A DNA stretch of 64,000 bases, from positions 24,213,615 through 24,277,614 of the forward strand of contig CM058233.1 in the NCBI GenBank assembly GCA_030180135.1. The letters are read 5' to 3'. Below the pieces are notes generated by a model that saw only the letters and a program-made list of their open reading frames with translations, was not told the DNA's origin and did not search any database. Made by a program: the position numbers and the translations under genes. The DNA is from Orychophragmus violaceus (lineage: Eukaryota; Streptophyta; Magnoliopsida; Brassicales; Brassicaceae). This document shows, piece by piece, positions 55,401 to 64,000 of the stretch; within the stretch, counting starts at the first letter, position 1, and every line of letters begins with the position of its first letter.

Positions 55401-56225
55401 GTGGTCTTGATTCTAGTGGAAGTTATGTTAGTTATGATGTTCACATAGACATGCCATGGTCATGTTTATGAAAACTGACATCAACATTATTTGATTATTG
55501 GATAATTAAATAATGGTCCCAAAGTATTTTATGATCATTTTATAGGTCATCAAGTTGAGGACTTGATCATGAAACCCTATAAAAAAAGATGACATAAAAT
55601 TATATTTGTCCCAAGTCGAGGTTGTTAAAGTGGGACATTAACAACCGCGAGAGACTAGCGTGTGAGGTGACTGTTGGACTAAGTTTCATAGAGTCAATGA
55701 TATGATTATCACAGTCAATCACATAGATATATGTTGGTGAACATATGATCGGACATGACCCGCTAATGAGAACTCTACAGGATAAGTATATAAGTGTCAT
55801 GAGAGGTTCTCATTACGACTATAGAGTATAGTCCTTAGACCTGAGTTTATCATACTTTCTAGCATATGAATTGGTACGCTTTAACATTGTCAAACGTCGT
55901 TCTGTAACTGGCGGCTATAAATGCATTGCTTAGGCGTATCATGAAGTGTGCAAAGAAACAGGGATGTAACAAGATGGGATTTGTCCCTCCTATATAACAG
56001 GAGATAAATATCTCAGGGTCCATCGAAGATTTGATACTGAGAAAATGCATGGCCGTGCTCAAATGAGGTGATTGTCAGTCCTTTGTTTATATCAGTATAG
56101 ATCAGGAGTTCGATGAACATGATGTTGGCTATAATAAGGATGACACAATTTCTTGCCTTATGCCATATCGAGATATAGCGACGAAGGGATTATGGGAATA
56201 GATGATTCCAGTACAAGTGGGAGAT
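55401..56225 (+). other. 3' untranslated region of Copia E
   Basis: Diverged counterpart of 5850-6701, including CGACTATAGAGTATAGTCC, a motif also present in F and G. It ends in the purine tract CAAGTGGGAGA before the LTR. Confidence 0.7.
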
Positions 56226-56932
56226 TGTTAGGATTATGTCCTGAAATCATATTGTACTAACTCTGATAGATAGTTGTATTGTCGAGATCGGACAATTCAT
56301 GTGATACTAGGTGGTCATAATGTTTTGCTAGAAGCCGCTTATGACTTTATGAGTTGTAACTCATTGCCAGTATTATGTGGACCTACAGGGTCACACACCT
56401 AAGCAAGTTGGATGTACTTCATAAGGGATTGATCATTGGTGAATGGTCTAGTCAATGTGTATTTGATACACATTGAATATTGTGTTTTAGAGGATGTGTC
56501 GATCGACACTAAGCAGTGTGTCGATCGACACTATGGACGGATCGAAATTCTTATTTCGGTTCATGACTTAATTAATCATGGTTTGGTCCAGGGATTAATT
56601 AGGTCTTCTCAAGGGGCTATATATATGATGTTAGCCACGAATTTGAGACCTAATGTTCATTTGACAGCCACCTCTTAAAACACAGGAATCCCAAGAAGAT
56701 CTTTGATCCCGGCACTAGCATCCCGGTGGATTCCAGCTTGTGTGTCTTGGACTACGGTAGAGGCGCAGCAATTGAGGCGCTAGAGATCTCGTTTATCTGA
56801 CCATATTCCGCTGCAAATCTCCAGGTAAACACGAGATCATCCCTAATGATTCAATTAACTAAACCCTAGATCCTAGGCAATAAGGAACGAGATTGGATTC
56901 GATCTGATGATAGAATGGCATGAGTTCCAACA
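56226..56932 (+). repeat. 3' LTR of Copia E
   Basis: 707 bp, TGTTAGGATTATG to GAGTTCCAACA. It is nearly identical to the 5' LTR. Confidence 0.93.
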
Positions 56933-56937
56933 CTTGG

Positions 56938-57562
56938 AACATAAAGCTGACTTACTCAACGCCTCTTTACCCTCAAGGGAACGGACTGGCGGAAGCAGCT
57001 AACAAATCGATCATGAATAACCTTAAGAAAAGACTCAATGAGTGCAAGACAAGCTGGAGCGACGAGCTCCCAGCCGTACTCTGGGCTTACCGGACTACCC
57101 CCCCCCCCCCCCCCCCGCAAATCCACTGGCGAGACTCGCTTCTCGCTGGCTTATGGAATCGAGGTGGTAGTACCAGCCGAAATCCTCGTGTCAAGCATCC
57201 GCAAAGAAGAATGCCCACGGCAAGAGGAGCTTAACAACGAGATGATAACAGATGAGCTCGATCTCGTCGACAAATGGAGAAACCTCGCATTAGCCCAAAT
57301 CCAGAACTACCAACAAGCCGCAGCTCGCTACTATGATTCCAGAATTAAAACTCGAAGGTTTCAAGTAGGAAAGCTCTTCTTACGAAAAGTGTTCGACCAT
57401 AAAAAGGAAGATCACGCTGGAAAGTTAGGAGCAAAGTGGGAAAGTCCCTACCAGGTCACCGATGTTGTGAAGGACGGGGTCTACCGACTCAAGTCGGTGG
57501 AAACCCAGAAACCTGAACTACGACCCTGGAATATCATCAACCTCAAAAAGTACTTTCACTGA
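56938..57562 (+). pseudogene. Integrase of Gypsy D, C-terminal part
   Basis: Continues after E with [20 protein letters not shown], which supplies the catalytic Glu of the DDE triad. A C19 homopolymer (57098-57116) then shifts the frame. The rest ([44 protein letters not shown]) is the usual Tat integrase C-terminus, ending at a natural stop. Confidence 0.82.
57098..57116 (+). repeat. C19 homopolymer in the D integrase
   Basis: The conserved reading YRTTP(R/K)KSTGET needs about six C bases here. The run is 19 long and shifts the frame. Confidence 0.85.
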
Positions 57563-57789
57563 GAGTACGCCCCATAATCGAACTACAAAATGGCTTGATC
57601 CCCTTCAAAGGGTACGTAGGCAGCTCGATTTCGAGCGCAGCCGCCCCCCAACACAAAGCTCTTACCGAGCTCAACAACTTCAAACGAAGTCATACTAGCT
57701 TATCTTTGTGAAATCAAAATAAGTCTCTCGATTAATGTCTCTTCCCGTTGTAAAAGTTAGAGTTGTCCCGAAATACTTCACCTTTACAT

Positions 57790-58110
57790 TTTACCAAGTG
57801 ATATGAAATTATCTCTTCAAAAACAAGTGATATGAAATTATCTCTTCAAAAAACAAGTGATATGAAATTATCTCTTCAAAAAACAAGTGATGTGAAATTA
57901 TCTCTTCAAAAATAAGTGATATGAAATTATCTCTTCAAAAACAAGCGACCTGAAATGGCCTCTTCAAAACAAGCGACCTGAAATGGCCTCTTCAAAACAA
58001 GCGATCTGAAATGATCCCTTCGATATCGAACGAACTGAAATGATCGTCCCAAAATAAGCGACCTGAAACGGTCTCTTCAAACCAGAACGACCTGAAATGG
58101 TCCTTCAGAA
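57790..58110 (+). repeat. 28-30 bp minisatellite downstream of D pol
   Basis: About eleven tandem units. The first five or six are AAGTGATATGAAATTATCTC plus TTCAAAAA(C). The rest grade into AAGCGACCTGAAATGGCCTC plus TTCAAAAC and more degenerate forms. Confidence 0.88.
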
Positions 58111-58705
58111 ACATGAAATTCTTCCAACCTTATACAGATTAGAAGAATTGGGGGGCTACCCCCTCCCCTAAGCAAAGCAACGAGGTCGAATCCATATCAG
58201 GACAGTTAAAATGAGATAGTTGTTTCGTGCAAAGCGATCTCCGTAGATACTCAAAACAAATCTATGTAATTCTACTTCGATTCATCATATACTTAAAAGC
58301 ATTTCATTTCAATTCGACGCCAAACTCGAACTTTAAATCTCGAAAGAGTTGTACCTCGAACAAATCTTGAGGAAGAGCTCGAGCTCAAATACAATCGACC
58401 TAAAAGTTCGTAGAGAACTCCCTAAGGCAATTAAAGCCAAGTTATTTATTCGACCTCTTCAGAGGATCGAGCTGTCATAACGGCCAATTCTATGCTAAGG
58501 CATTAAAAAGTCAAATCTATGCTAAGGCATGAAAGATTGAAAAGCGATTCATAAAGAAAAAGAGAGGACACGATGTCCTTAAGTTCGAATAAAAAGCCCA
58601 CTCGAGGTAACACCAAAATAAAAAAAATAAAAGCCCCCACGGGCAACGAAGGTTTGAAAAAGAAATTAAAAGCCCTTTTGGGAAACAACAACAAAACATT
58701 TAAAA
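58111..58705 (+). other. 3' non-coding region of D between minisatellite and antisense ORF
   Basis: AT-rich, with words such as CTCGAACTTTAAATCTCG and repeated TCTATGCTAAGGCAT (58491 and 58516). No gene seen. Confidence 0.5.
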
Positions 58706-59463
58706 TTATTTTGATGGGGACGAAGCCTCGTCCCCATCCTCCCCCTGGCCGTCTGCAACTGCTCCGCCCTCAAGATGACCTTCGACTTCATCGCTAACTC
58801 TCGAGCTGACTCCAGCCGGGAGATTCGATCCATATTGATCAAGGGAAGGAGTGGCTTGGGTCAGAGGGCGGGCCAGAATCACTGAGTCATCCGACATTGC
58901 CGGTAGATTCAGCTTGCAAATGCTGAAATCAGAAACCGCTGCGGCATTCATCTCCTCCGTCGCCAGCCGTTTCTTCTCTGCAAGCTCAAGCACCTCCTTA
59001 TTCAAGTCCATCTCGCCGGAAGCTAGTTCGGCAATGAGCGCAATATTGGCCAAGGCCTCTTGAAGCCTGATCTCGGCGCTCTTAGCAACCTTTCGCTGGC
59101 CCTCCTTCGCCTTAATCCCCTCGAGAATTTCGAGGTACTGGCCATTGAGCCCCTTCCTCGCCTCGTGAGCGGCTACCTTCATGTCGAACTCCCGATCGAC
59201 AAGGGCTTTCTCCAGGTAAGCCTGACATTGCGCAGCCCGTATATCTGCAGCTCGACGCGCCTCGCCTGCCACTCTTCTCGCCTCCTCCGCGGCCAGAGTT
59301 CGATTTGCAGCCACGTTCAGTTTCTGAGTGGGGTCCTCCTCCTGATTCTCAAGGATCATAAGACGGGCCTCCACTCTGTCGAACTTGACGAGCTGCTTCT
59401 TTAGCTCCTCCTCCCGAGCCAGAGCCCCTTGCAACTGCACGTTCATGTCGCTCACCGTCTTCT
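58706..59463 (-). pseudogene. Antisense coiled-coil ORF of D, 5'-truncated by element C
   Basis: At least 250 open codons on the strand opposite to D pol, ending at 58706. The protein is Ala/Glu/Lys-rich with long heptad-like stretches (EEARRVAGEARRAADIRAAQ, LASGEMDLNKEVLELAEKKR) and an acidic tail (GQGEDGDEASSPSK). The frame runs open into the junction with C at 59463, so the start is lost. Extra ORFs in this position and orientation are known from Tat-lineage elements, and their function is unresolved. The undamaged frame contrasts with the ruined pol of D. Confidence 0.7.
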
Positions 59464-60642
59464 TGACGGTCTACACTACAGAGTTTTAATCCCCAGATCT
59501 ACACTGCAAGTGCACAAATGTGAACCAGTAGTATATAGGGTATCGAATCCACAGAGACTCTAGATTCTTGCGATAGATTGTAGAATTTCAGGTTAATCTA
59601 GGTAGAAGCAGTAGAAAGCAGTAAATCAAACAGAAAGCAAGTAAACGGTTTGTAAATCAGAAAGCGAAGGCGTCAGGTCAAGGGAGTTCTCAGGAAATCA
59701 GGAACACAGGCTAATCAATCAATCGGGATCTAATTAAGAACTGTTCTAGAACTAGAATCACAGAATTATAACAGACCAACTTTCGTTGCGAATATTATCT
59801 ATGTCTAACAACCTAGCAAGCCAACTTTCGAGTTCTAGAGATCCTAAACATGCAATAATCTCAAGTTCTTTCGTTCACAATTCTCCTATGCCAAATTTCT
59901 TTGCTAATAGTCAAATTGCTCATCTAGGTTCTTTCTAGTTAATTAATCAACTTTCGTTGCAGAAATCAACCTAACATCATAAATCTGGGTAGCTAATTCA
60001 GATTAAGCATTAAGAACAACCCTAGATGAAGAACTAACAGATGTGAATCCCTACAGATTGATCAACCTATAATTCCAAGAAATCCCTAATGAGAATCCCT
60101 AAACCTAACATGTAAACTACTCAGACATGATCATTGAAACTGAAGACATGTTGAATAGAAAACCAAATAGCATATAATAGATAAAGAAATTGGGGTTCAA
60201 AATCTCTTCTCTCTCGAGTACAAGATCAGCCCCTCACTCTCTCAATGTAAAATAAAGCGTAAGTAAAGCGTAGCCTAAACAATGGCTTAAAAACCCTAAT
60301 ATAATGATCAAATCACGGCTGGGGCTTCTTTGTAATTATGAGAAACTTCTGGGCCAAAGTGCAAATTCCCCAACTCCTCATTAACCGCCGAGAATTTTCT
60401 GTGTCGACCTTGTGTCGATCGATGCACATGTTGTGTCAATCGACACATGTCAGTGAAATCGATAGTGAACCCTTCCTCTCGGGTTAAATCTCCAAAACGC
60501 TCCAGAATGCACCATAATGTCCAAATCCGCTCCAAACGTGTCTAGATCTGAAAACATACATAAAAGGACTACAAAGGACTCTAAAAGACTCGATAAGAAG
60601 ACATATATCATGGTTAAAAGTCCTAAAAACCATGATATATCA
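59464..60642 (-). repeat. 3' LTR of Gypsy C
   Basis: About 1179 bp. On the minus strand it starts TGATATATCATGG, as in A. The end (GTAGACCGTCA) is inferred by similarity to the GACCTATCA end of A. It holds a palindrome module at 60411-60447. Confidence 0.75.
60411..60447. repeat. Palindrome module in the C LTR
   Basis: TGTGTCGATCGATGCACA and TGTGTCAATCGACACA, two bases apart. It occupies the same LTR position as in A. Confidence 0.8.
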
Positions 60643-60975
60643 ACTCCCCCACACTTAAATTTTGCTTGCCCTCAAGCAAACAGAAGACCAAGATCAGGAA
60701 AAGAAGTTTGAAAACTTCAGAAACTCGTTTCATCGTAGAAGCACCACACTCAGATTCCCCTTAGTAAGCCACATGAAAATGAACCTGCAGACATCAAGAC
60801 CAACATATACTTCCCCCACACTTGGCAACTATCCTGAGTAAACTCCACAATCACATTCAAAGCATCCAAATTAACCATACTGACTTCTATAAGCTATTAA
60901 GTGCGGTCTCACCTATGGGGTATCGATCAAAGAACACATGGATTCTTACTCTGCTAGCATCTGACCACTCAACTG

Positions 60976-61314
60976 TTGCTTCTGGTTCCTTTCTTCTATT
61001 TTCCCTTCCTAAGCACTGATTTTTCCCCACTGGAGCTCATTTTATTTTTTCTATTAGTGCTCTTCCCTTACTGGGGCATACTTTGGACATGTTTCCATGG
61101 ATGCACAGGAGGTAATAGGGGTCTCTACCACTCCTGCGACCACTTCGAAGATACTAGCTTATCCTCAGTTTATCTCTCTCTCTTTTTTTTTTACATTCAA
61201 GGAAGGAGAGAAGGGAACCATAATCAGACAAGTTTACAAGCTGTGCTAGAACCAACAAAGGAATCCGACTCGAAGTATACCAAGCCCATAGGTAAGAAAA
61301 TTAAGTCAAGTTAA
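60976..61314 (+). other. Antisense open frame in the C 3' region, conserved with A
   Basis: A 112-codon frame opposite to C, related to 37073-37342 of A by blocks such as CFHGCTGG and CDHFEDTSLSSVY. Hydrophobic and Phe/Leu/Ser-rich. Not recognised. Shared DNA ancestry may fully explain the similarity. Confidence 0.3.
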
Positions 61315-61662
61315 GGGTGAAGTCAAGTAATGGATTCTCTGAATACCTGAAGCGATATGGGTATCCTCAGTAGGCTGGTCTGTGTTGGGTTTTCTAATAG
61401 TCATATATCATCTGCAAATCATCCAATGGTCACTTAAGTTCCTGCAAGTGTGGTAATCTCCTCAAAAAGTCCTTGTTTCCTAATCAATTTGACTCAATAA
61501 AACAAATTTGGATTGACTCTAAGAAAACAGAAAGCGTGCGTCAGTAGCTACCTCCCCCACACTTGAAACACATTGTCCCCAATGGTGTCAAGCTCAGGAT
61601 CGGTGAGAAAAATCGGAATTAAGAGAATCTGAAAAGAGTCAGAACACTTACCTGTCGTCGGC

Positions 61663-61823
61663 CTGCATCGATCGATGCCACAAGTGGTGTCGATCGATGC
61701 AAGGTGAATATGCTCGCGGTTATGAAGATAACCGGTGTCTGAACCGCAATTGAATCGACAAACCGTAAATCGCGACTGTGTCACCCGATGTACTATGTGT
61801 GTCGATCGATGCAATGCGATTCT
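61663..61823. repeat. Two palindrome modules in the C 3' region
   Basis: 61663-61703 (GCATCGATCGATGC and GGTGTCGATCGATGC) and 61771-61823, where one arm has decayed (GTGTCACCCGATG) and the other is intact (GTGTCGATCGATGC). Confidence 0.8.
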
Positions 61824-61978
61824 GCCTGTTTCTCACACCTTTGAACACACAAAAATAGAAAATCAAAAACACCAAATCAAAACGAAAAATGAAAACAAAA
61901 AACGAACCTAACAGTGGGTTGCCTCCCACTCAGCGCTTGTTTAAAGTCAATATCTTGACTATGGATAGGAGATCGGAC

Positions 61979-64000
61979 TTATGGGGGATTCAACAGAGAC
62001 TTTGAGTGTCTCTGTGAATGTCTCTTCATCCAAGGTGGCGTATAAGCTTTCGGATCATGAGATTTCCCAAGATAAGTGCGAAGAGAACCAGGGTGGGAGC
62101 GAAGCGAGGGTGGGATACTGCGTTTTCCTGCAGTCATAGCTTTGTGGTTATGAGGTTTGAGCTTAGAAGAGTCATATATGTGCTTTGGTGGATGTAAGAG
62201 ATTTGGAGCTTTCTGCTTAAGAGCAGTTGCAAGATTTAAAGATGTTAGAGCATGTTCAGAATGAACTGCCATCTTCTCTTCTCTAACAGGAATCTCTGGT
62301 TCCACTTCCACACTGAAGCTCTGTCCATCAATGGTGGATTTCTGCAGCTTATCCATCCTGAACCTCAATGGCTCATCTCCCAGGTGGAGATCAATCAGAC
62401 CATGTCGCACATTAATCACAGCTCCAACAGTAGCTAGGAAAGGTCTTCCAAGTAGCAAAGGATCAACTGGCTCAACATTATACTTCAGCGCTACAAAGTC
62501 CGTTGGAATCAAGTAGTTTCCAACTCTGACAGGAACGTCTTCAAGAACTCCTTCCGGATATCGCTTTGAACGATCAGCTAGGATAAGAGAGATCCTAGTA
62601 GGCTGGAATTCCATCATTCCCAATCTCTCAGCCACAGAGTATGACATGAGATTCACACAAGATCCTAAGTCACACAGAGAACGCTTGAATCTGTCTTTAG
62701 AGATGGAACAGTAGAGCACAAAGGCTCCTGGGTTTGGTATCTTCTCTGTAATCTGAATCAGCTTCTTTTCCATCACTTTCATGCAGTTAGCCACTTCTAG
62801 CTCCTGTTTAGACATTTTAGGAACCTTAGGATATGGCTCACGTTCTAGGACTATTGCAGGTTTCTGGTCCCGTCTGCGATTTGTGTCGATCGATGCAAGA
62901 GATGTGTCGATCGACACAAGGCGATTTCTAGCAATTCCATCAGACGTATCGGGACTGTGTCGATCGATGCTTGAGTTGTGTCGATCAATGCATGTCTCAG
63001 ACAGAAAGAATTCTTCCAAAAAATCCGATATTATGCTCTCTTCTTCTTCTAGCAAGTCAATCTCATCTCTTATGATCACAGCATTGACGGATATGTTATG
63101 TTCAGCTTTCCCAGCTCCATTTTGCCTTTGTATTGCTTGAGATGTCTGTCGGATTTGAACATCTAGCTTCTTCACATGAGTGCTCAAAGATTCAGACTTC
63201 CCATTCAGATCTTCATACACAGCATCCAGCTTCCTGTTGAAGTCCACAGCAGTCTGTCTGACCCTCCAGCAATTGTTCCATCATTGCTTCCATCTTGCTC
63301 TCATGAGCACTAGCAGTAGGAGGTGTATGATAGGAGGATGATCCATAAGTCCTCTGGTAAGAATTACCTTGCTGATTTCCAAACATGTTTCCTTGAAATC
63401 CAGAGCCACTAATGTAGTTCACATCCTCTTCTTTGTTGTCCTCTTTAGCCTTAAACACCTCAATTTCCTGAGCAAAGTGGATAGCTTTCTTTCCAGTCAG
63501 CAAACTGTGAACAGTGTCCAGCTTATTCTTGATATCAGCAATCTCCAGATTATCAATCTTCCACCAGACTCTTTCCTTCTTCTATCAGCATTCTTGGTGT
63601 TATTGCTGCTTACCAAGTTTTCAATTAGCACTCTAGCCTGCTCAGGAGTCCTTGTATTGAAATTTCCATTGCTGGCATTATCCAATGCGGACTGGTAATG
63701 TAGATCAATTCCTTTGAATAATATGCCCAGCAGCGTCACTTCAGAGAATCCATGATGAGGACAGTCACGTTGGTACTTCTTAAACCTCATCCAAGCAGAC
63801 TTAAGAGGCTCTGTAGGACCTTGGGTGAAGGTTAGAATATCATGTCTCGACTGATCAGAGCGAGCATCATCATAAAAGTGCCTCAAGAACTCTCTCTTCA
63901 TAGCATTCCAAGTAGTAAACTTCCCAGGTTGAAGTTGTTTTAGCCAAGCTGCAGCCTCTCCAGCGAGAGAATAGGGAAAACGTTTGAGATACAGATAGTC
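61979..64000 (-). pseudogene. gag-protease of Gypsy C, two frameshifts, 5' end outside window
   Basis: The minus-strand frame enters from the edge as gag (SLAGEAAAWLKQLQPGKFTT, MKREFLRHFYDDARSD, CPHHGFSEVTLLGILFKGID). Frame changes occur near 63568 and near 63245. The last part, 63247-61979, is a 422-codon frame containing a coiled-coil linker, the palindrome-coded SIDRH/SIDT peptide repeats, and the aspartic protease ([36 protein letters not shown]). It stops after PWMKRHSQRHSKSLLNPP. The D-L-G-S form of the protease triad is as in Athila. Only two lesions are seen, so it was probably functional recently. Confidence 0.8.
62877..62995. repeat. Two palindrome modules inside the C gag-protease frame
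   Basis: 62877-62927 (GTGTCGATCGATGC, 8 bases, GTGTCGATCGACAC, with GCGATT on both sides) and 62956-62995 (GTGTCGATCGATGC, 7 bases, GTGTCGATCAATGC). On the coding strand they read SIDT..SIDT and CIDRH..SIDRH. Confidence 0.85.

Larger units (their letters stand above)
50058..56932 (+). mobile_element. Copia element E, defective, inserted in the D integrase
   Basis: LTRs 50058-50767 and 56226-56932, target duplication CTTGG at 50053-50057 and 56933-56937. Removing it rejoins the D integrase as [16 protein letters not shown]. Its gag start is related to F and G. The pol region is heavily degraded, yet the two LTRs differ at only about nine positions by eye plus a TA-repeat length change. Confidence 0.92.
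43790..59463 (+). mobile_element. Tat-lineage Ty3/Gypsy element D, decayed, interrupted by E and cut by C
   Basis: 5' LTR, tRNA-Asp-like primer site, gag, protease, reverse transcriptase with a second (archaeal-type) RNase H, integrase, 3' minisatellite and an antisense ORF. This combination is typical of the Tat lineage. Copia E splits the integrase and element C splits the antisense ORF. The 3' LTR is not in the window. Coding regions carry many stops and shifts. Confidence 0.88.
60643..61978 (-). other. 3' untranslated region of C
   Basis: Three purine tracts on the minus strand (AAGTGTGGGGGAG-type) are at about 60643-60656, 60812-60825 and 61551-61564. The hairpin CTTGC/GCAAG-type element sits at 60661-60680. 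Palindrome modules are at 61663-61703 and 61771-61823. The post-ORF stem-loop is at about 61913-61942. Confidence 0.7.
59464..64000 (-). mobile_element. Athila-like Gypsy element C, same family as A, 5' part outside window
   Basis: Read on the minus strand it ends with gag-protease, a 3' region and a 3' LTR (60642 down to 59464). LTR start, purine tract, 3' region, post-ORF stem-loop and gag tail all match element A. It inserted in the antisense ORF of D. Candidate duplication CTTCT (59459-59463) cannot be checked because the other end is outside. The ORF ends after protease and no reverse transcriptase or integrase follows, so it is non-autonomous. Confidence 0.85.

Overview
This window is plant nuclear DNA, most likely from a Brassicaceae species. 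It holds one recognisable host gene, a plastid m-type thioredoxin (43111 down to 42160, minus strand) whose sequence closely resembles Arabidopsis TRX m3. Nearly all the rest is LTR retrotransposon, with small pieces of LINE, CACTA and hAT. There is no bacterial-style gene organisation.

Left part (1-8802): a Ty1/Copia element (F) on the + strand. It has one intact 1325-residue gag-pol ORF and ends in an unusual tandem run of three LTRs joined by 41-bp remnants of its internal region.

Middle part (about 9362-40930): a five-level nest. A dead L1-type LINE (minus) was hit by a small non-autonomous Copia-like element H (9799-40316, minus, target duplication GTTCT). H was hit by a non-autonomous Athila-like Gypsy element A (10023-38792, +, CCTAG). 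A was hit by a nearly intact Athila-type Gypsy element B (13625-34821, +, CTTTT). B was hit by a second intact copy of the F family, element G (21475-29213, minus, AAGTT). All four target duplications can be read on both sides. By-eye LTR divergence falls in the same order as the nesting: H and A about 3%, B just under 1%, G about 0.3%.

Right part: an unassigned stretch, then the thioredoxin gene, whose 5' flank carries a 463-bp double hAT-type MITE with an 8-bp duplication. Head-to-head with the gene lies D (43790 onward, +), a decayed Tat-lineage Gypsy with archaeal-type RNase H, an antisense coiled-coil ORF and a 3' minisatellite. Its integrase is split by an old-looking Copia element E (50058-56932, CTTGG). 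Its antisense ORF is cut by element C (59464 to beyond 64000, minus), which belongs to the same family as A.

The most unusual signal is not a gene. Copia F, G and E and Gypsy A and C all carry one or more copies of a 35-50 bp module, in LTRs, leaders, 3' regions and even inside gag. The module is two CG-dense palindromes of the type TGTCGATCGACA that also pair with each other as a hairpin. B carries an analogous array of ATATCGGT/ACCGATAT hairpins in its LTRs and downstream of pol. I know of no described function for it.
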